The notes under the pieces: generated by a model
Database searches by the model: none
Seen by the model: only the letters and a program-made list of their open reading frames with translations
Told to the model about the DNA's origin: nothing
IMG/VR virus record: IMGVR_UViG_3300040810_000157
Coordinates: 1 to 37,331 of that record
DNA: 37,331 nucleotides
Direction: 5' to 3' (one strand)
Source: a virus
Position numbers and translations under genes: made by a program
Part shown: positions 1-6,798 of the stretch, piece by piece
Layout of the letters: every line of letters begins with the position of its first letter
Position numbering within the stretch: position 1 is the stretch's first letter

Positions 1-5
1 GAGTT

Positions 6-1022
6 GTGAGTCTAGCCTTATGGCACTGGCACATTGAGATTAGCAGTAAATGCACTCTTAAGTGTCCTAGATGTCCTAGACAAGAAGTTCCTGATACATT
101 AGTCAGTACTGAACTTAAACTAGATTTCTTTAAGCAAAACTTTCCTGCATTTTTTATATTAGAACATGTAGAAAAACTAACGTTCTGCGGTGACGATGGT
201 GATCCTATCTATGCACATGACTTCTTAGAGGTCATCCAGTATTTTAAATCAATTAAGCCTAGTATAGCAATCATTATCGTCACTAATGGATCATATAAAA
301 ATGAAGACTGGTGGACGAGACTAGCAGAATTACTAGACGAACAAGATCAAATACACTTCAGTATCGATGGCTGGGACCATGAGAGCAATAATGTATATAG
401 AATCAATTCTAATTGGTCTAGCATCATTACAGGCGTCTCTATCATCAATGATAAGTCTAATTGTTATACAGTATGGGACGCAATAGGCTTTAAGTTTAAC
501 GAAGATAAGATCGGCGACATGCAGAATTATGCCAGAGACTTGGGCTTTGATGCATTTCAGTTAACACGTAGTACAAAGTTCGGTAAAATATACGAAGACT
601 CTTATGGGAAACAAGATGCTTTACAACCACGTGATGATCTGTTATCATCTAGTCATAGATTTGAAAGAGAAGTCTTTAAGTTTACAGATAAAACAATTAA
701 AGAACCTTGGATGAAGACAAACATTAAGTTGTATGATGAATCTAAGTTAGTAGGAAATGAACGACCTCTATGTCATATCGGCAATAAAGGTAGTTACATT
801 AATGCAAGAGGAGAATTTTATCCATGTTGTTGGGTTGCTACAAGGTACGGACACAACAATAAATGGAATGAAATTGGCAAGAAATATAATCTACATGAAT
901 TGAGATTACCCAAAATTGTAAAAGATAAATTTTGGGAAGCCGACTTTATACATGACTCTTACGAGTGTCAAACAAAATGTGCCCATCATAGGGTAGATAA
1001 AAATTATGCCACCGAGTGGTAA
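6..1022 (+). CDS. Radical SAM protein with SPASM-like C-terminus
   Basis: The N-terminus carries the radical SAM iron-sulfur motif C-x3-C-x2-C at C16, C20 and C23, followed by a CGDDGDP segment near residue 61 resembling the SAM-binding second strand. The C-terminal part has C256, C274, C275, C321 and C325, a pattern like SPASM/twitch domains that hold extra iron-sulfur clusters. By family knowledge it should cleave S-adenosylmethionine reductively to start radical chemistry on a peptide, protein or RNA; the substrate cannot be told. The called start is a GTG at position 6 with no visible ribosome site, and the frame is open to the window edge, so the true start may lie upstream. The nuclease gene follows after 17 bases, suggesting co-transcription. 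A metK gene lies at the other end of the window and would supply the cofactor, but the link is speculative. Confidence 0.8.
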   Translation: MSLALWHWHIEISSKCTLKCPRCPRQEVPDTLVSTELKLDFFKQNFPAFFILEHVEKLTFCGDDGDPIYAHDFLEVIQYFKSIKPSIAIIIVTNGSYKNEDWWTRLAELLDEQDQIHFSIDGWDHESNNVYRINSNWSSIITGVSIINDKSNCYTVWDAIGFKFNEDKIGDMQNYARDLGFDAFQLTRSTKFGKIYEDSYGKQDALQPRDDLLSSSHRFEREVFKFTDKTIKEPWMKTNIKLYDESKLVGNERPLCHIGNKGSYINARGEFYPCCWVATRYGHNNKWNEIGKKYNLHELRLPKIVKDKFWEADFIHDSYECQTKCAHHRVDKNYATEW

Positions 1023-1039
1023 GGAGATAATTACATATA

Positions 1040-1627
1040 ATGCCATCACCATCTAAGAACAAAGGATCAGGATTTGAACGAGAAGTTGCAAAATTTCTCA
1101 GTGAAACTTATGAAGAAAGTTTTATCCGTGCTCCTGGCTCTGGTGCTTATGTAGGTGGCAAGAATCAAAATCGTACAGAGATTTTGCATGAAGGACAAAT
1201 CAGAAGTTTCAAAGGTGACATTGTTCCCGGAGAAAGTTTTCACAAGTTAAATGTAGAATGTAAGTTCTACGCAGATTTCCCTTTTCATCAACTTCTTTCT
1301 GGTTCATGCAGACAACTAGAAGAATGGCTCGACCAACTAATGGACGTGCATGATGAAGGGGATTTTGACGTTCTGTTTATGAAGTTTAATCGTAAAGGAC
1401 GTTTTGTATGTGTACCTAGTAGATACACATTTGTAAGTGATCAATTCATTTATTACACATCGGACAAACACAGTGACTGGGTAATATTTGGATGGGATCA
1501 CTTTTTTAAATTCAATAAAGATATATTCAAAGCATACGCAGGCAACACAGAGACCAACTCAGACCTCACCGACGACACCACGTCACAACTAAACTTAAAC
1601 ACAACAACAACTAAAGTAGAATTTTAA
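1040..1627 (+). CDS. PD-(D/E)XK family nuclease (Hjc/RecB-like)
   Basis: A 195-residue protein whose N-terminal half has the order of catalytic elements of PD-(D/E)XK nucleases: an early helix with acidic residues (GFEREVA, E13/E15), then G59-D60, then E73-C-K75 in VECKFY. The KGSGFEREVA and RAPGSG segments resemble archaeal-type Holliday junction resolvases and phage recombination nucleases. The expected activity is Mg-dependent DNA cleavage during recombination, repair or genome processing; the exact substrate is inferred only from the family. The C-terminus after about residue 168 is a low-complexity Thr/Asn/Asp tail that is probably disordered. An AAGGAGAT ribosome site lies just upstream of the ATG. 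It is followed directly by the structured non-coding region. Confidence 0.7.
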   Translation: MPSPSKNKGSGFEREVAKFLSETYEESFIRAPGSGAYVGGKNQNRTEILHEGQIRSFKGDIVPGESFHKLNVECKFYADFPFHQLLSGSCRQLEEWLDQLMDVHDEGDFDVLFMKFNRKGRFVCVPSRYTFVSDQFIYYTSDKHSDWVIFGWDHFFKFNKDIFKAYAGNTETNSDLTDDTTSQLNLNTTTTKVEF

Positions 1628-2034
1628 TTACATTAGAATGGTCGTGACAATACTCGACCCTCCTCGAGGATGCAGTAACCCTGCTGACGGATTTGGAGTA
1701 GTGTGTTATACACAAATAAACCGACAAGGCAATCGTTATGGTAGCGAACCTTGAATGAGTTCATATCTACTTTGATTTGATGATATGAAACATGCGTTGC
1801 TGAGAGGTCATACTCATTAGTATGATTGGCTCAACTACAGCCCAGTAAACATTACAGAGCAACCGGTTGCAATTGATTATAGTAACGTAATCGATTGGGG
1901 ATAATCAACATGGATGACAGGGGGTAATGACCTGAACCGTGGTAGTGTTTGATAGCACTACCATGGCTTCTAAAAGGTAATAAGACTTTAAACAATTACC
2001 TTATAAAATAATAGTTTAACCGTTTAAAAAAAGA

Positions 2035-2065
2035 AATTACGAATGAACGAAGTGAATGAGTAATT
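2035..2065 (+). other. Hairpin with tandem G-A pairs
   Basis: The segment is exactly symmetric if tandem G-A pairs are allowed: AATTAC (2035-2040) pairs with GTAATT (2060-2065), then GA/GA, AT/AT, GA/GA, AC/GT and a GAA loop at 2049-2051. Such sheared G-A tandems are stable in RNA but have no equivalent on the opposite strand, so this supports a + strand transcript. It probably forms the 3' part of the structured RNA or its processing signal. Confidence 0.5.
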
Positions 2066-2090
2066 GGGTCTTCTTTGAAGACCCTTAAAA
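2066..2090 (+). terminator. Terminator-like hairpin closing the RNA region
   Basis: GGGTCTTC (2066-2073) and GAAGACCC (2077-2084) form an 8 bp perfect stem with a TTT loop. The following tract (TTAAAAAT) is a poor U-run, so efficiency is uncertain. It lies between the rightward RNA region and the leftward gp26-like gene and could act on both. Confidence 0.5.
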
Positions 2091-2102
2091 ATGCTCTAGT
2101 GT

Positions 2103-2333
2103 TTAGAAGAATGGCATTTGAGTTTTCTTAGTAGTTTCTAAGTGTTCCTCAATTAATTTGTTTATGGCTTTGCGTTCCGATAAGGACATGTTAAGGACGT
2201 CTTCATATGAGGCACCACCACGCATATACCAAGCCAAAGTCAATGCGTTTGACTTTAAGCCCTGAGTATATTCTTCATATTTTTGTATTAACTCCCTTAT
2301 CCCTTCAGGGTCGAGTGAAAGGAGTCTTAGACG
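2103..2333 (-). CDS. -1 frameshift extension of the gp26-like protein (gp51/GT-like part)
   Basis: A 76-residue open frame overlaps the end of the upstream gp26-like gene in the -1 frame and has no plausible start of its own: the first ATG is the Met of WYMRGG, 36 codons in. If ribosomes slip at 2339-2333, translation continues through LSLDPEGIRELIQKYEEY, WYMRGGASYEDVLNMS and ERKAINKLIEEHLE and stops at 2103, giving a 361-residue fusion. The compact helical content and the position next to the tape measure gene match the T portion of G/GT tail assembly chaperones. A T4 gp51-like identity is a suggestion from position and pattern, not a demonstrated match. Confidence 0.72.
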   Translation of the reverse strand, partial: RLRLLSLDPEGIRELIQKYEEYTQGLKSNALTLAWYMRGGASYEDVLNMSLSERKAINKLIEEHLETTKKTQMPFF

Positions 2334-2339
2334 AAAAAA
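2291..2339 (-). promoter_or_regulatory. Programmed -1 ribosomal frameshift signal
   Basis: On the minus strand the zero frame reads GAT TTT TTC GTC TAA, which contains the slippery heptamer T TTT TTC (2339 down to 2333) two codons before the stop. After a 7-nt spacer comes an 8 bp stem, ACTCCTTT (2325-2318) pairing with AAGGGAGT (2298-2291) with one G-U pair and a 19-nt loop that can itself form CCCT/AGGG (2310-2301). Heptamer, spacer length and stimulatory stem all fit canonical -1 frameshift sites. Confidence 0.75.
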
Positions 2340-3187
2340 TCCGATGCATTCAATGTGAATGGTTGCTGATATTCATGTCCACATTCTTCTTTTGATGGAT
2401 CATCTGCACCTGCAGTACATTTAATAGTTAGAGGCTTAATTGTTGATTTCTCTCTAAGTTGTGTGTTATGATCTCTTATAGTTTCATAAGTTTTTGTATC
2501 AGCATTCTTTAGAAAATCATGTATATGATCAGTATTGGTTACTTCTCCTTCAGGAGTAACAATTTTTACGATTGTTTGGGATAAGATATCCATAGTTAGT
2601 ACTGTGATATCTTTTAATGCTTCAGCACTTACTAAAGTACGTTTTTGTTGGTCTTCAATAGAAGATAAGTCTTTGTATTTTGCTTGAATTTCAAACTGTT
2701 TTAACCCTGCTTCATTCATTTCTTTATACTTTAAGGGTGCAAAATAAATTTCTAACTCATTGATTCTTAAAGGAGTTTTGTAATCACCTGCGCCTAATGA
2801 TTGTAATAGAACTTGCAGATTAATACCATATGTTCCTTGTTCTCCGCATTTTTCGCATTGAGACTCTACATCGATTGTTTCTTGTCCACCTGCGGCTTTG
2901 ATAGAAATTAACACTGTATCTAAATCAGTACTTAATAGTGCCCAAGGATTCTTAATTGCCGGGACACAACTTTTAATAATCTCTACCATGGCTGTACCAT
3001 TAAATAAGGCATCTGGAGTTTTTGTTGTTATCTCATCAATTGCTGTCATAGGATAGACAGGCAATTCTTTGTTTTCAGGCCATTCAATGTCTTCTGGTGC
3101 GTAACTATCTCCACCTGACGGTAAAGTTATATGTACAGCAGGTCTACGAAAAAACTGTCGTAGCGGATTATTTTCATTTATTGTCAT
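2327..3187 (-). CDS. 26: T4 gp26-like baseplate hub / tail assembly protein (zero-frame product)
   Basis: A 286-residue protein resembling the proteins annotated as baseplate hub subunit gp26 in marine T4-like phages, with the opening QFFRRPAVHITLPSGG. It contains two cysteine pairs, C111-x2-C114 and C257-x11-C269 followed by GH, which could form one zinc site joining the middle and the C-terminal part. It is transcribed leftward, opposite to its neighbours, with a GGGGAA ribosome site before the ATG and a CTAAATA late promoter at 3247-3241. Its stop codon sits just after a slippery site, so a minority of ribosomes should make the extended product. Together with the divergent tape measure gene this suggests it chaperones tape measure or hub assembly; that role is inferred. 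Confidence 0.72.
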   Translation of the reverse strand: MTINENNPLRQFFRRPAVHITLPSGGDSYAPEDIEWPENKELPVYPMTAIDEITTKTPDALFNGTAMVEIIKSCVPAIKNPWALLSTDLDTVLISIKAAGGQETIDVESQCEKCGEQGTYGINLQVLLQSLGAGDYKTPLRINELEIYFAPLKYKEMNEAGLKQFEIQAKYKDLSSIEDQQKRTLVSAEALKDITVLTMDILSQTIVKIVTPEGEVTNTDHIHDFLKNADTKTYETIRDHNTQLREKSTIKPLTIKCTAGADDPSKEECGHEYQQPFTLNASDFFV

Positions 3188-3224
3188 ATATGTTCCCCAT
3201 AATAAAATACGGTATTTTAAAAAA

Positions 3225-3231
3225 CTAAATA
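3225..3231 (+). promoter_or_regulatory. Late promoter core CTAAATA (+), for tape measure
   Basis: CTAAATA resembles the T4 late promoter core TATAAATA and lies 60 bases before the tape measure start. The same heptamer recurs before the portal gene and the acidic core gene, which supports a shared late signal. Confidence 0.55.
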
Positions 3232-3240
3232 CTAGTGATA

Positions 3241-3247
3241 TATTTAG
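3241..3247 (-). promoter_or_regulatory. Late promoter core CTAAATA (-), for gp26-like gene
   Basis: The minus strand reads CTAAATA from 3247 to 3241, 54 bases upstream of the gp26-like start. With the + strand copy at 3225-3231 it makes an inverted repeat (ACTAAATA ... TATTTAGT), so the two promoters point across each other. Confidence 0.5.
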
Positions 3248-3291
3248 TATTCCAAAACCATGCTAAATTAAAACTTATAGGATGACACTAG

Positions 3292-6200
3292 ATGGATGAT
3301 TTTTCACCCGAAGAAATGCGAGAATTTAATGAGAATTTAAATTCTATGAATGCCTCTTTGGGAGCATTAAATTCAGGACTGCAAAATTTAGCCAATACTC
3401 TTAATCAAACATCACAAGCAAATCAGTCAGCCGCAAAACAAACGGAAGAAAATACCCAACAGCAAACATCTTCTACTAATCAAAAGACAGAATCGATAGG
3501 CAAGGCCGGTGAACAAATAAAAACAACTGCTGAAAAAATGTCAGGAGCATTACGAACTGCTACTGGCGCAGTTATTAGTTTTTCAGGTGCATTAGTTTCG
3601 GGTGTTGACGGTTTTGACAAATATACTAAAGCGGTATCTGGCTTTGGAGACTCAGCAAAAGAAACTGGTGACGCATTAGGTGGATTCGGTAAGTTTTTAG
3701 GTAACGCAGTAAACATACTAGCCGAGTTTACAGTCGTTACAATGAAACAGGCTGATGCACAAAATCAGTTTGCAAAAGAAATGAACCGAATGGGTGCTAT
3801 TGTTGATACAACGACCCAAGGTTTAGCAGAACAAGCAAGAGCCGCTGGCGCAAGTGCAGGTGATCTACAAGAATTAGCCGTAATTATTACTCAAAGTTCT
3901 CAAGCATTAGCATCGTTTGGTGCAGGTACTTCTGAAGGTACAGCAAAAATGTTGGAAGTCTTCAGATTATCTGATGACCAAGAAAGAGAAATGCGTAGAT
4001 ATGGGTACACTCTAAAAGAAGCCCAAGAACAACAAGCATATTACATAGAATTACAAAGAACGGCTGGTATTAATATGCAAGCCAGTAATATGACTGAACA
4101 AGATGTTCGTATTAAGTCATTACAGTATGCAAAAACATTAACAACACTATCAGAATTAACAGGTATTCAAGCCGGTCAACTCAAAGAACAACAAGCCGCA
4201 GTACAAGCAGACTTGCGTAACAAAATTCGTAATATACGTGATCAAAATGAAATTGCAAGACTTGAAGAAGAATTACAAGGTGATATTACTGCTGAAAGGC
4301 GAGCCGCACTAGAAGCACAAAAAGAGGCTTTAAACAACGAAATAACTGTACGGAAAGACGCCGGCGATCAATTTGCAGCCACTATGGGCGCAGACATGGC
4401 TGCCAAAGTGATGAATGTTATTGGTACCGGTGCGTTTGATGAAAACACAAAAGAGTTAGCAAACTTAGGACTAAATGCCGCAGAACTGAAAGAAAGATTT
4501 GACGGTTTAACCGCAGGTTCAGATGAATTTAATCAAGCAGTTGCAGATACAACAGCCGAATTAGTAGGTGGTGTTAGAAACAATGTTGATAGATTCGGTA
4601 AGTCTATGGAACTTGCCGCTAATGCAAGTGAAATTGGCGCCGCAGTAGGTATCAACGAAAGAACAACAGATACAGCCGTACTACTTGGTCAAGAAGAAGA
4701 TGCTAGAAAGAGAGTAGTAGATAGTTTTGGTAATGTAGTCGATGCCACACAAAAAGGTGCAGATAAACAAAAAGATTTGGCTGCTGACTTACAAGTATTT
4801 GAAACTAATGTTAGAACAGCCGCAGACGACTTTTTAAATTCGATGAATCCATTTAAAGGTGGATTAGATTTAGGAACTATTGCTCTTGGTGGATTTACAA
4901 TAGCAATAGGTACTGCCGCGACAGCACTAATGGGACTCTCAGGCGCGGGCGGTCTTACCAATTTAATACCCGGTGGCGGGATGGTTGGCAAAGGTGTCCG
5001 GGCAGCCGGTGGTTTCCTTTCGAAAGGAATGGCTAGATTAATTCCTGGAGCCGCAGGAGCACTTGCTATCGGCGGTGGAATAATGGAAGCACATGCAGGA
5101 CGAGAAGAAGCCGATGCTCAACTAGCCCAAGTAACAGACGCCGAAGACTCGTCAATGGCAGAAATACAACGTGCTAAAGAACAACACGAAATAGACACTA
5201 AACAAGCCAACAGAAAAGGAGCTGGTACAGCAATCGGTGGTGCAGGTGGTGCCCTTGCAGGTGCAGCCGCAGGTGCAGCCATAGGTTCGTTTATTCCAAT
5301 CATTGGAACAGCAATCGGTGGTATTATTGGTGGAGCCCTAGGTGCATACGGTGGCGCCAAAGGTGGAAGTGCATTAGGAGAAGCATTATCACCAGAAGAC
5401 TTAAAAATGTATGAGGCAAGTGATGCTGAAGTTATGCTAATGTCACCTGAAGAAAAGAAAGAGTATGATAGAGTCGTTAAGGCTATCGAAGACCAAACTA
5501 AGGCACAAGAAGCAGAAGCAGAACGATTAGAAAATGTATATAAAGAAAACATTGATGTTATAAAAGATAGTGGTCTATATGACAAAGATTGGTTTGGTAA
5601 TAGTGAAGTAGACTTTGAAATGCTTGCCCAAATGAGAGATGATGGTACTCTCACGCAAGGAATGCTTGAGGCTATGCTATATGACAACGATTTAAGTGAA
5701 GCAGATCAAGCATTAGTACAGAAACAGTTAGACTTGATGAAAGCAGACTCCGAAAAAGCAGAAGAAAAAGATAAAAAAGAAAAAGATGTAGCAGAAGTAA
5801 AAGAAGAAGAAGTAGGTGGCAGAACATTAGATATGTCTCCTGAAAATCTAGCCAAAATATTTGAGGCAGATTTAAAAGCAACAGCACAAAGAGATGCAGA
5901 AAAACAAGCAGAAGCAGAAAAAGAAAGAGTTGCAGTAGTAAAAGCAAAAGAAGAATCGGTTAAAGAACAAATCACACCTGAAGTTATTGCTAATGCATTG
6001 AAAGACACAGGAAGCGGTGCACCTACTCCAGGACTAGTTGATACAGAACAATTATTAGCAACAACACAAGTTGTTGAAAATATGATAGCAGATACAGGAG
6101 AACTTACAGGTTCACCTGTACTAGAAGAAATCGAAACTACAGCAGAACGTATTCCTGTAGATAGTATTTTAGAAGAAGTTAAAGTTTCTTCATCTAAAAT

Positions 6201-6765
6201 AGCAACTCTTATAGAATCACCTGCAATCAAAAAAGCAGTAGATCCATTAGATGAATTAAGAAACATGGATAATGGTTTTGGTGGCACTCTAGGCGGCATG
6301 GTCACCAGAGACAACGTGACAGGTGGATATATTGCTACTGGTCAGTTTGGTGCAAGAGATCCGTTAGCAATAGGTGAACCACAGGCATTAACATCAAAGC
6401 AATTTGCATCTGAAGAAGAAGCCCTTAGGGCATTAGCCGCCCCACAAGAATGGGAAGCACAATTACAAGCAGAGTTAGATGCTAACTTCGCTGAGATGAT
6501 GGCTGAAATTGATGCAAAATCACCTGAAACCACACCCGTTGTTGACATTAGTCCAGAAGCATCTGAAGAAAAATCTGACGATGGTATGTCGGCTGAGGAG
6601 AAATTTGCCCAAACGGGGAAAGAATATAATGATGCATTAGCAGAAAAAATAGACCTACTAATAGCGGCACAAACAGAGAATAATATGATTGCTAAAGGCA
6701 TTAAAGATGCGACGGTTGAAGGCGCAGAAGCCTCCCAAAAAATTGCAATCAACTCGGCAGTATAA
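3292..6765 (+). CDS. Tail tape measure protein
   Basis: An 1157-residue protein with the build of a tape measure: a long helical, Gln/Ala/Glu-rich N-terminal half (heptad-like Asn/Leu repeats from residue 12), two Gly/Ala-rich hydrophobic segments (about 526-560 and 645-695, the second a GxxxG-type glycine zipper), and a Glu/Lys-rich coiled-coil C-terminal half (about 740-890). It should fill the tail tube, set its length and insert into the host membrane during DNA entry. It is about twice the length of T4 gp29 (590 residues), which by the ruler rule implies a longer tail. An AGGA motif lies 11 bases before the ATG. The gp26-like candidate chaperone is encoded divergently next to it. Family assignment rests on composition, length and neighbours rather than on a recognised motif. 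Confidence 0.75.
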   Translation: MDDFSPEEMREFNENLNSMNASLGALNSGLQNLANTLNQTSQANQSAAKQTEENTQQQTSSTNQKTESIGKAGEQIKTTAEKMSGALRTATGAVISFSGALVSGVDGFDKYTKAVSGFGDSAKETGDALGGFGKFLGNAVNILAEFTVVTMKQADAQNQFAKEMNRMGAIVDTTTQGLAEQARAAGASAGDLQELAVIITQSSQALASFGAGTSEGTAKMLEVFRLSDDQEREMRRYGYTLKEAQEQQAYYIELQRTAGINMQASNMTEQDVRIKSLQYAKTLTTLSELTGIQAGQLKEQQAAVQADLRNKIRNIRDQNEIARLEEELQGDITAERRAALEAQKEALNNEITVRKDAGDQFAATMGADMAAKVMNVIGTGAFDENTKELANLGLNAAELKERFDGLTAGSDEFNQAVADTTAELVGGVRNNVDRFGKSMELAANASEIGAAVGINERTTDTAVLLGQEEDARKRVVDSFGNVVDATQKGADKQKDLAADLQVFETNVRTAADDFLNSMNPFKGGLDLGTIALGGFTIAIGTAATALMGLSGAGGLTNLIPGGGMVGKGVRAAGGFLSKGMARLIPGAAGALAIGGGIMEAHAGREEADAQLAQVTDAEDSSMAEIQRAKEQHEIDTKQANRKGAGTAIGGAGGALAGAAAGAAIGSFIPIIGTAIGGIIGGALGAYGGAKGGSALGEALSPEDLKMYEASDAEVMLMSPEEKKEYDRVVKAIEDQTKAQEAEAERLENVYKENIDVIKDSGLYDKDWFGNSEVDFEMLAQMRDDGTLTQGMLEAMLYDNDLSEADQALVQKQLDLMKADSEKAEEKDKKEKDVAEVKEEEVGGRTLDMSPENLAKIFEADLKATAQRDAEKQAEAEKERVAVVKAKEESVKEQITPEVIANALKDTGSGAPTPGLVDTEQLLATTQVVENMIADTGELTGSPVLEEIETTAERIPVDSILEEVKVSSSKIATLIESPAIKKAVDPLDELRNMDNGFGGTLGGMVTRDNVTGGYIATGQFGARDPLAIGEPQALTSKQFASEEEALRALAAPQEWEAQLQAELDANFAEMMAEIDAKSPETTPVVDISPEASEEKSDDGMSAEEKFAQTGKEYNDALAEKIDLLIAAQTENNMIAKGIKDATVEGAEASQKIAINSAV

Positions 6766-6772
6766 CTAAATA
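6766..6772 (+). promoter_or_regulatory. Late promoter core CTAAATA before portal gene
   Basis: CTAAATA begins one base after the tape measure stop codon and 33 bases before the portal start, followed by an AT-rich tract. It separates portal and head gene expression from the tape measure gene. Confidence 0.55.
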
Positions 6773-6798
6773 TATAATATAAAGAGAACCTAGACCAC

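Larger units (their letters stand above)
1631..2090 (+). ncRNA. Candidate large structured RNA, unidentified
   Basis: No credible protein is encoded here, yet the region is packed with consecutive inverted repeats: 1640-1644/1655-1659, 1672-1675/1681-1684, 1702-1706/1710-1714, 1725-1729/1749-1753 enclosing 1734-1737/1743-1746, 1760-1767/1782-1789, 1808-1814/1819-1825, 1870-1879/1888-1897, 1937-1947/1956-1966 and 1974-1981/1995-2002. A longer-range helix 1796-1801/1858-1863 can close the 1808-1825 hairpin and competes with the local palindrome at 1859-1870. Three stems contain G-U pairs valid only on the + strand (U1874-G1893, G1939-U1964, U1736-G1744), so the RNA should be read rightward. I looked for tmRNA, RNase P and tRNA signatures and did not find them. 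Other large phage RNAs (GOLLD, ROOL) cannot be judged without a covariance search. Confidence 0.55.

Noticed and set aside
1631-2000. tRNA, tmRNA or RNase P RNA
   Set aside because: No cloverleaf with T-loop consensus, no acceptor/tag layout and no conserved RNase P core sequence could be found.
2207-2395. 62-codon + strand frame
   Set aside because: It overlaps the gp26-like 3' end and its frameshift extension antisense, has no ribosome site and no protein-like composition.
5118-6314. Antisense frames within the tape measure gene, including a Leu-rich 91-codon frame
   Set aside because: They arise from Gln/Glu/Lys/Ala codons of the coiled coil read backwards; composition is Ser- or Leu-biased and not protein-like.
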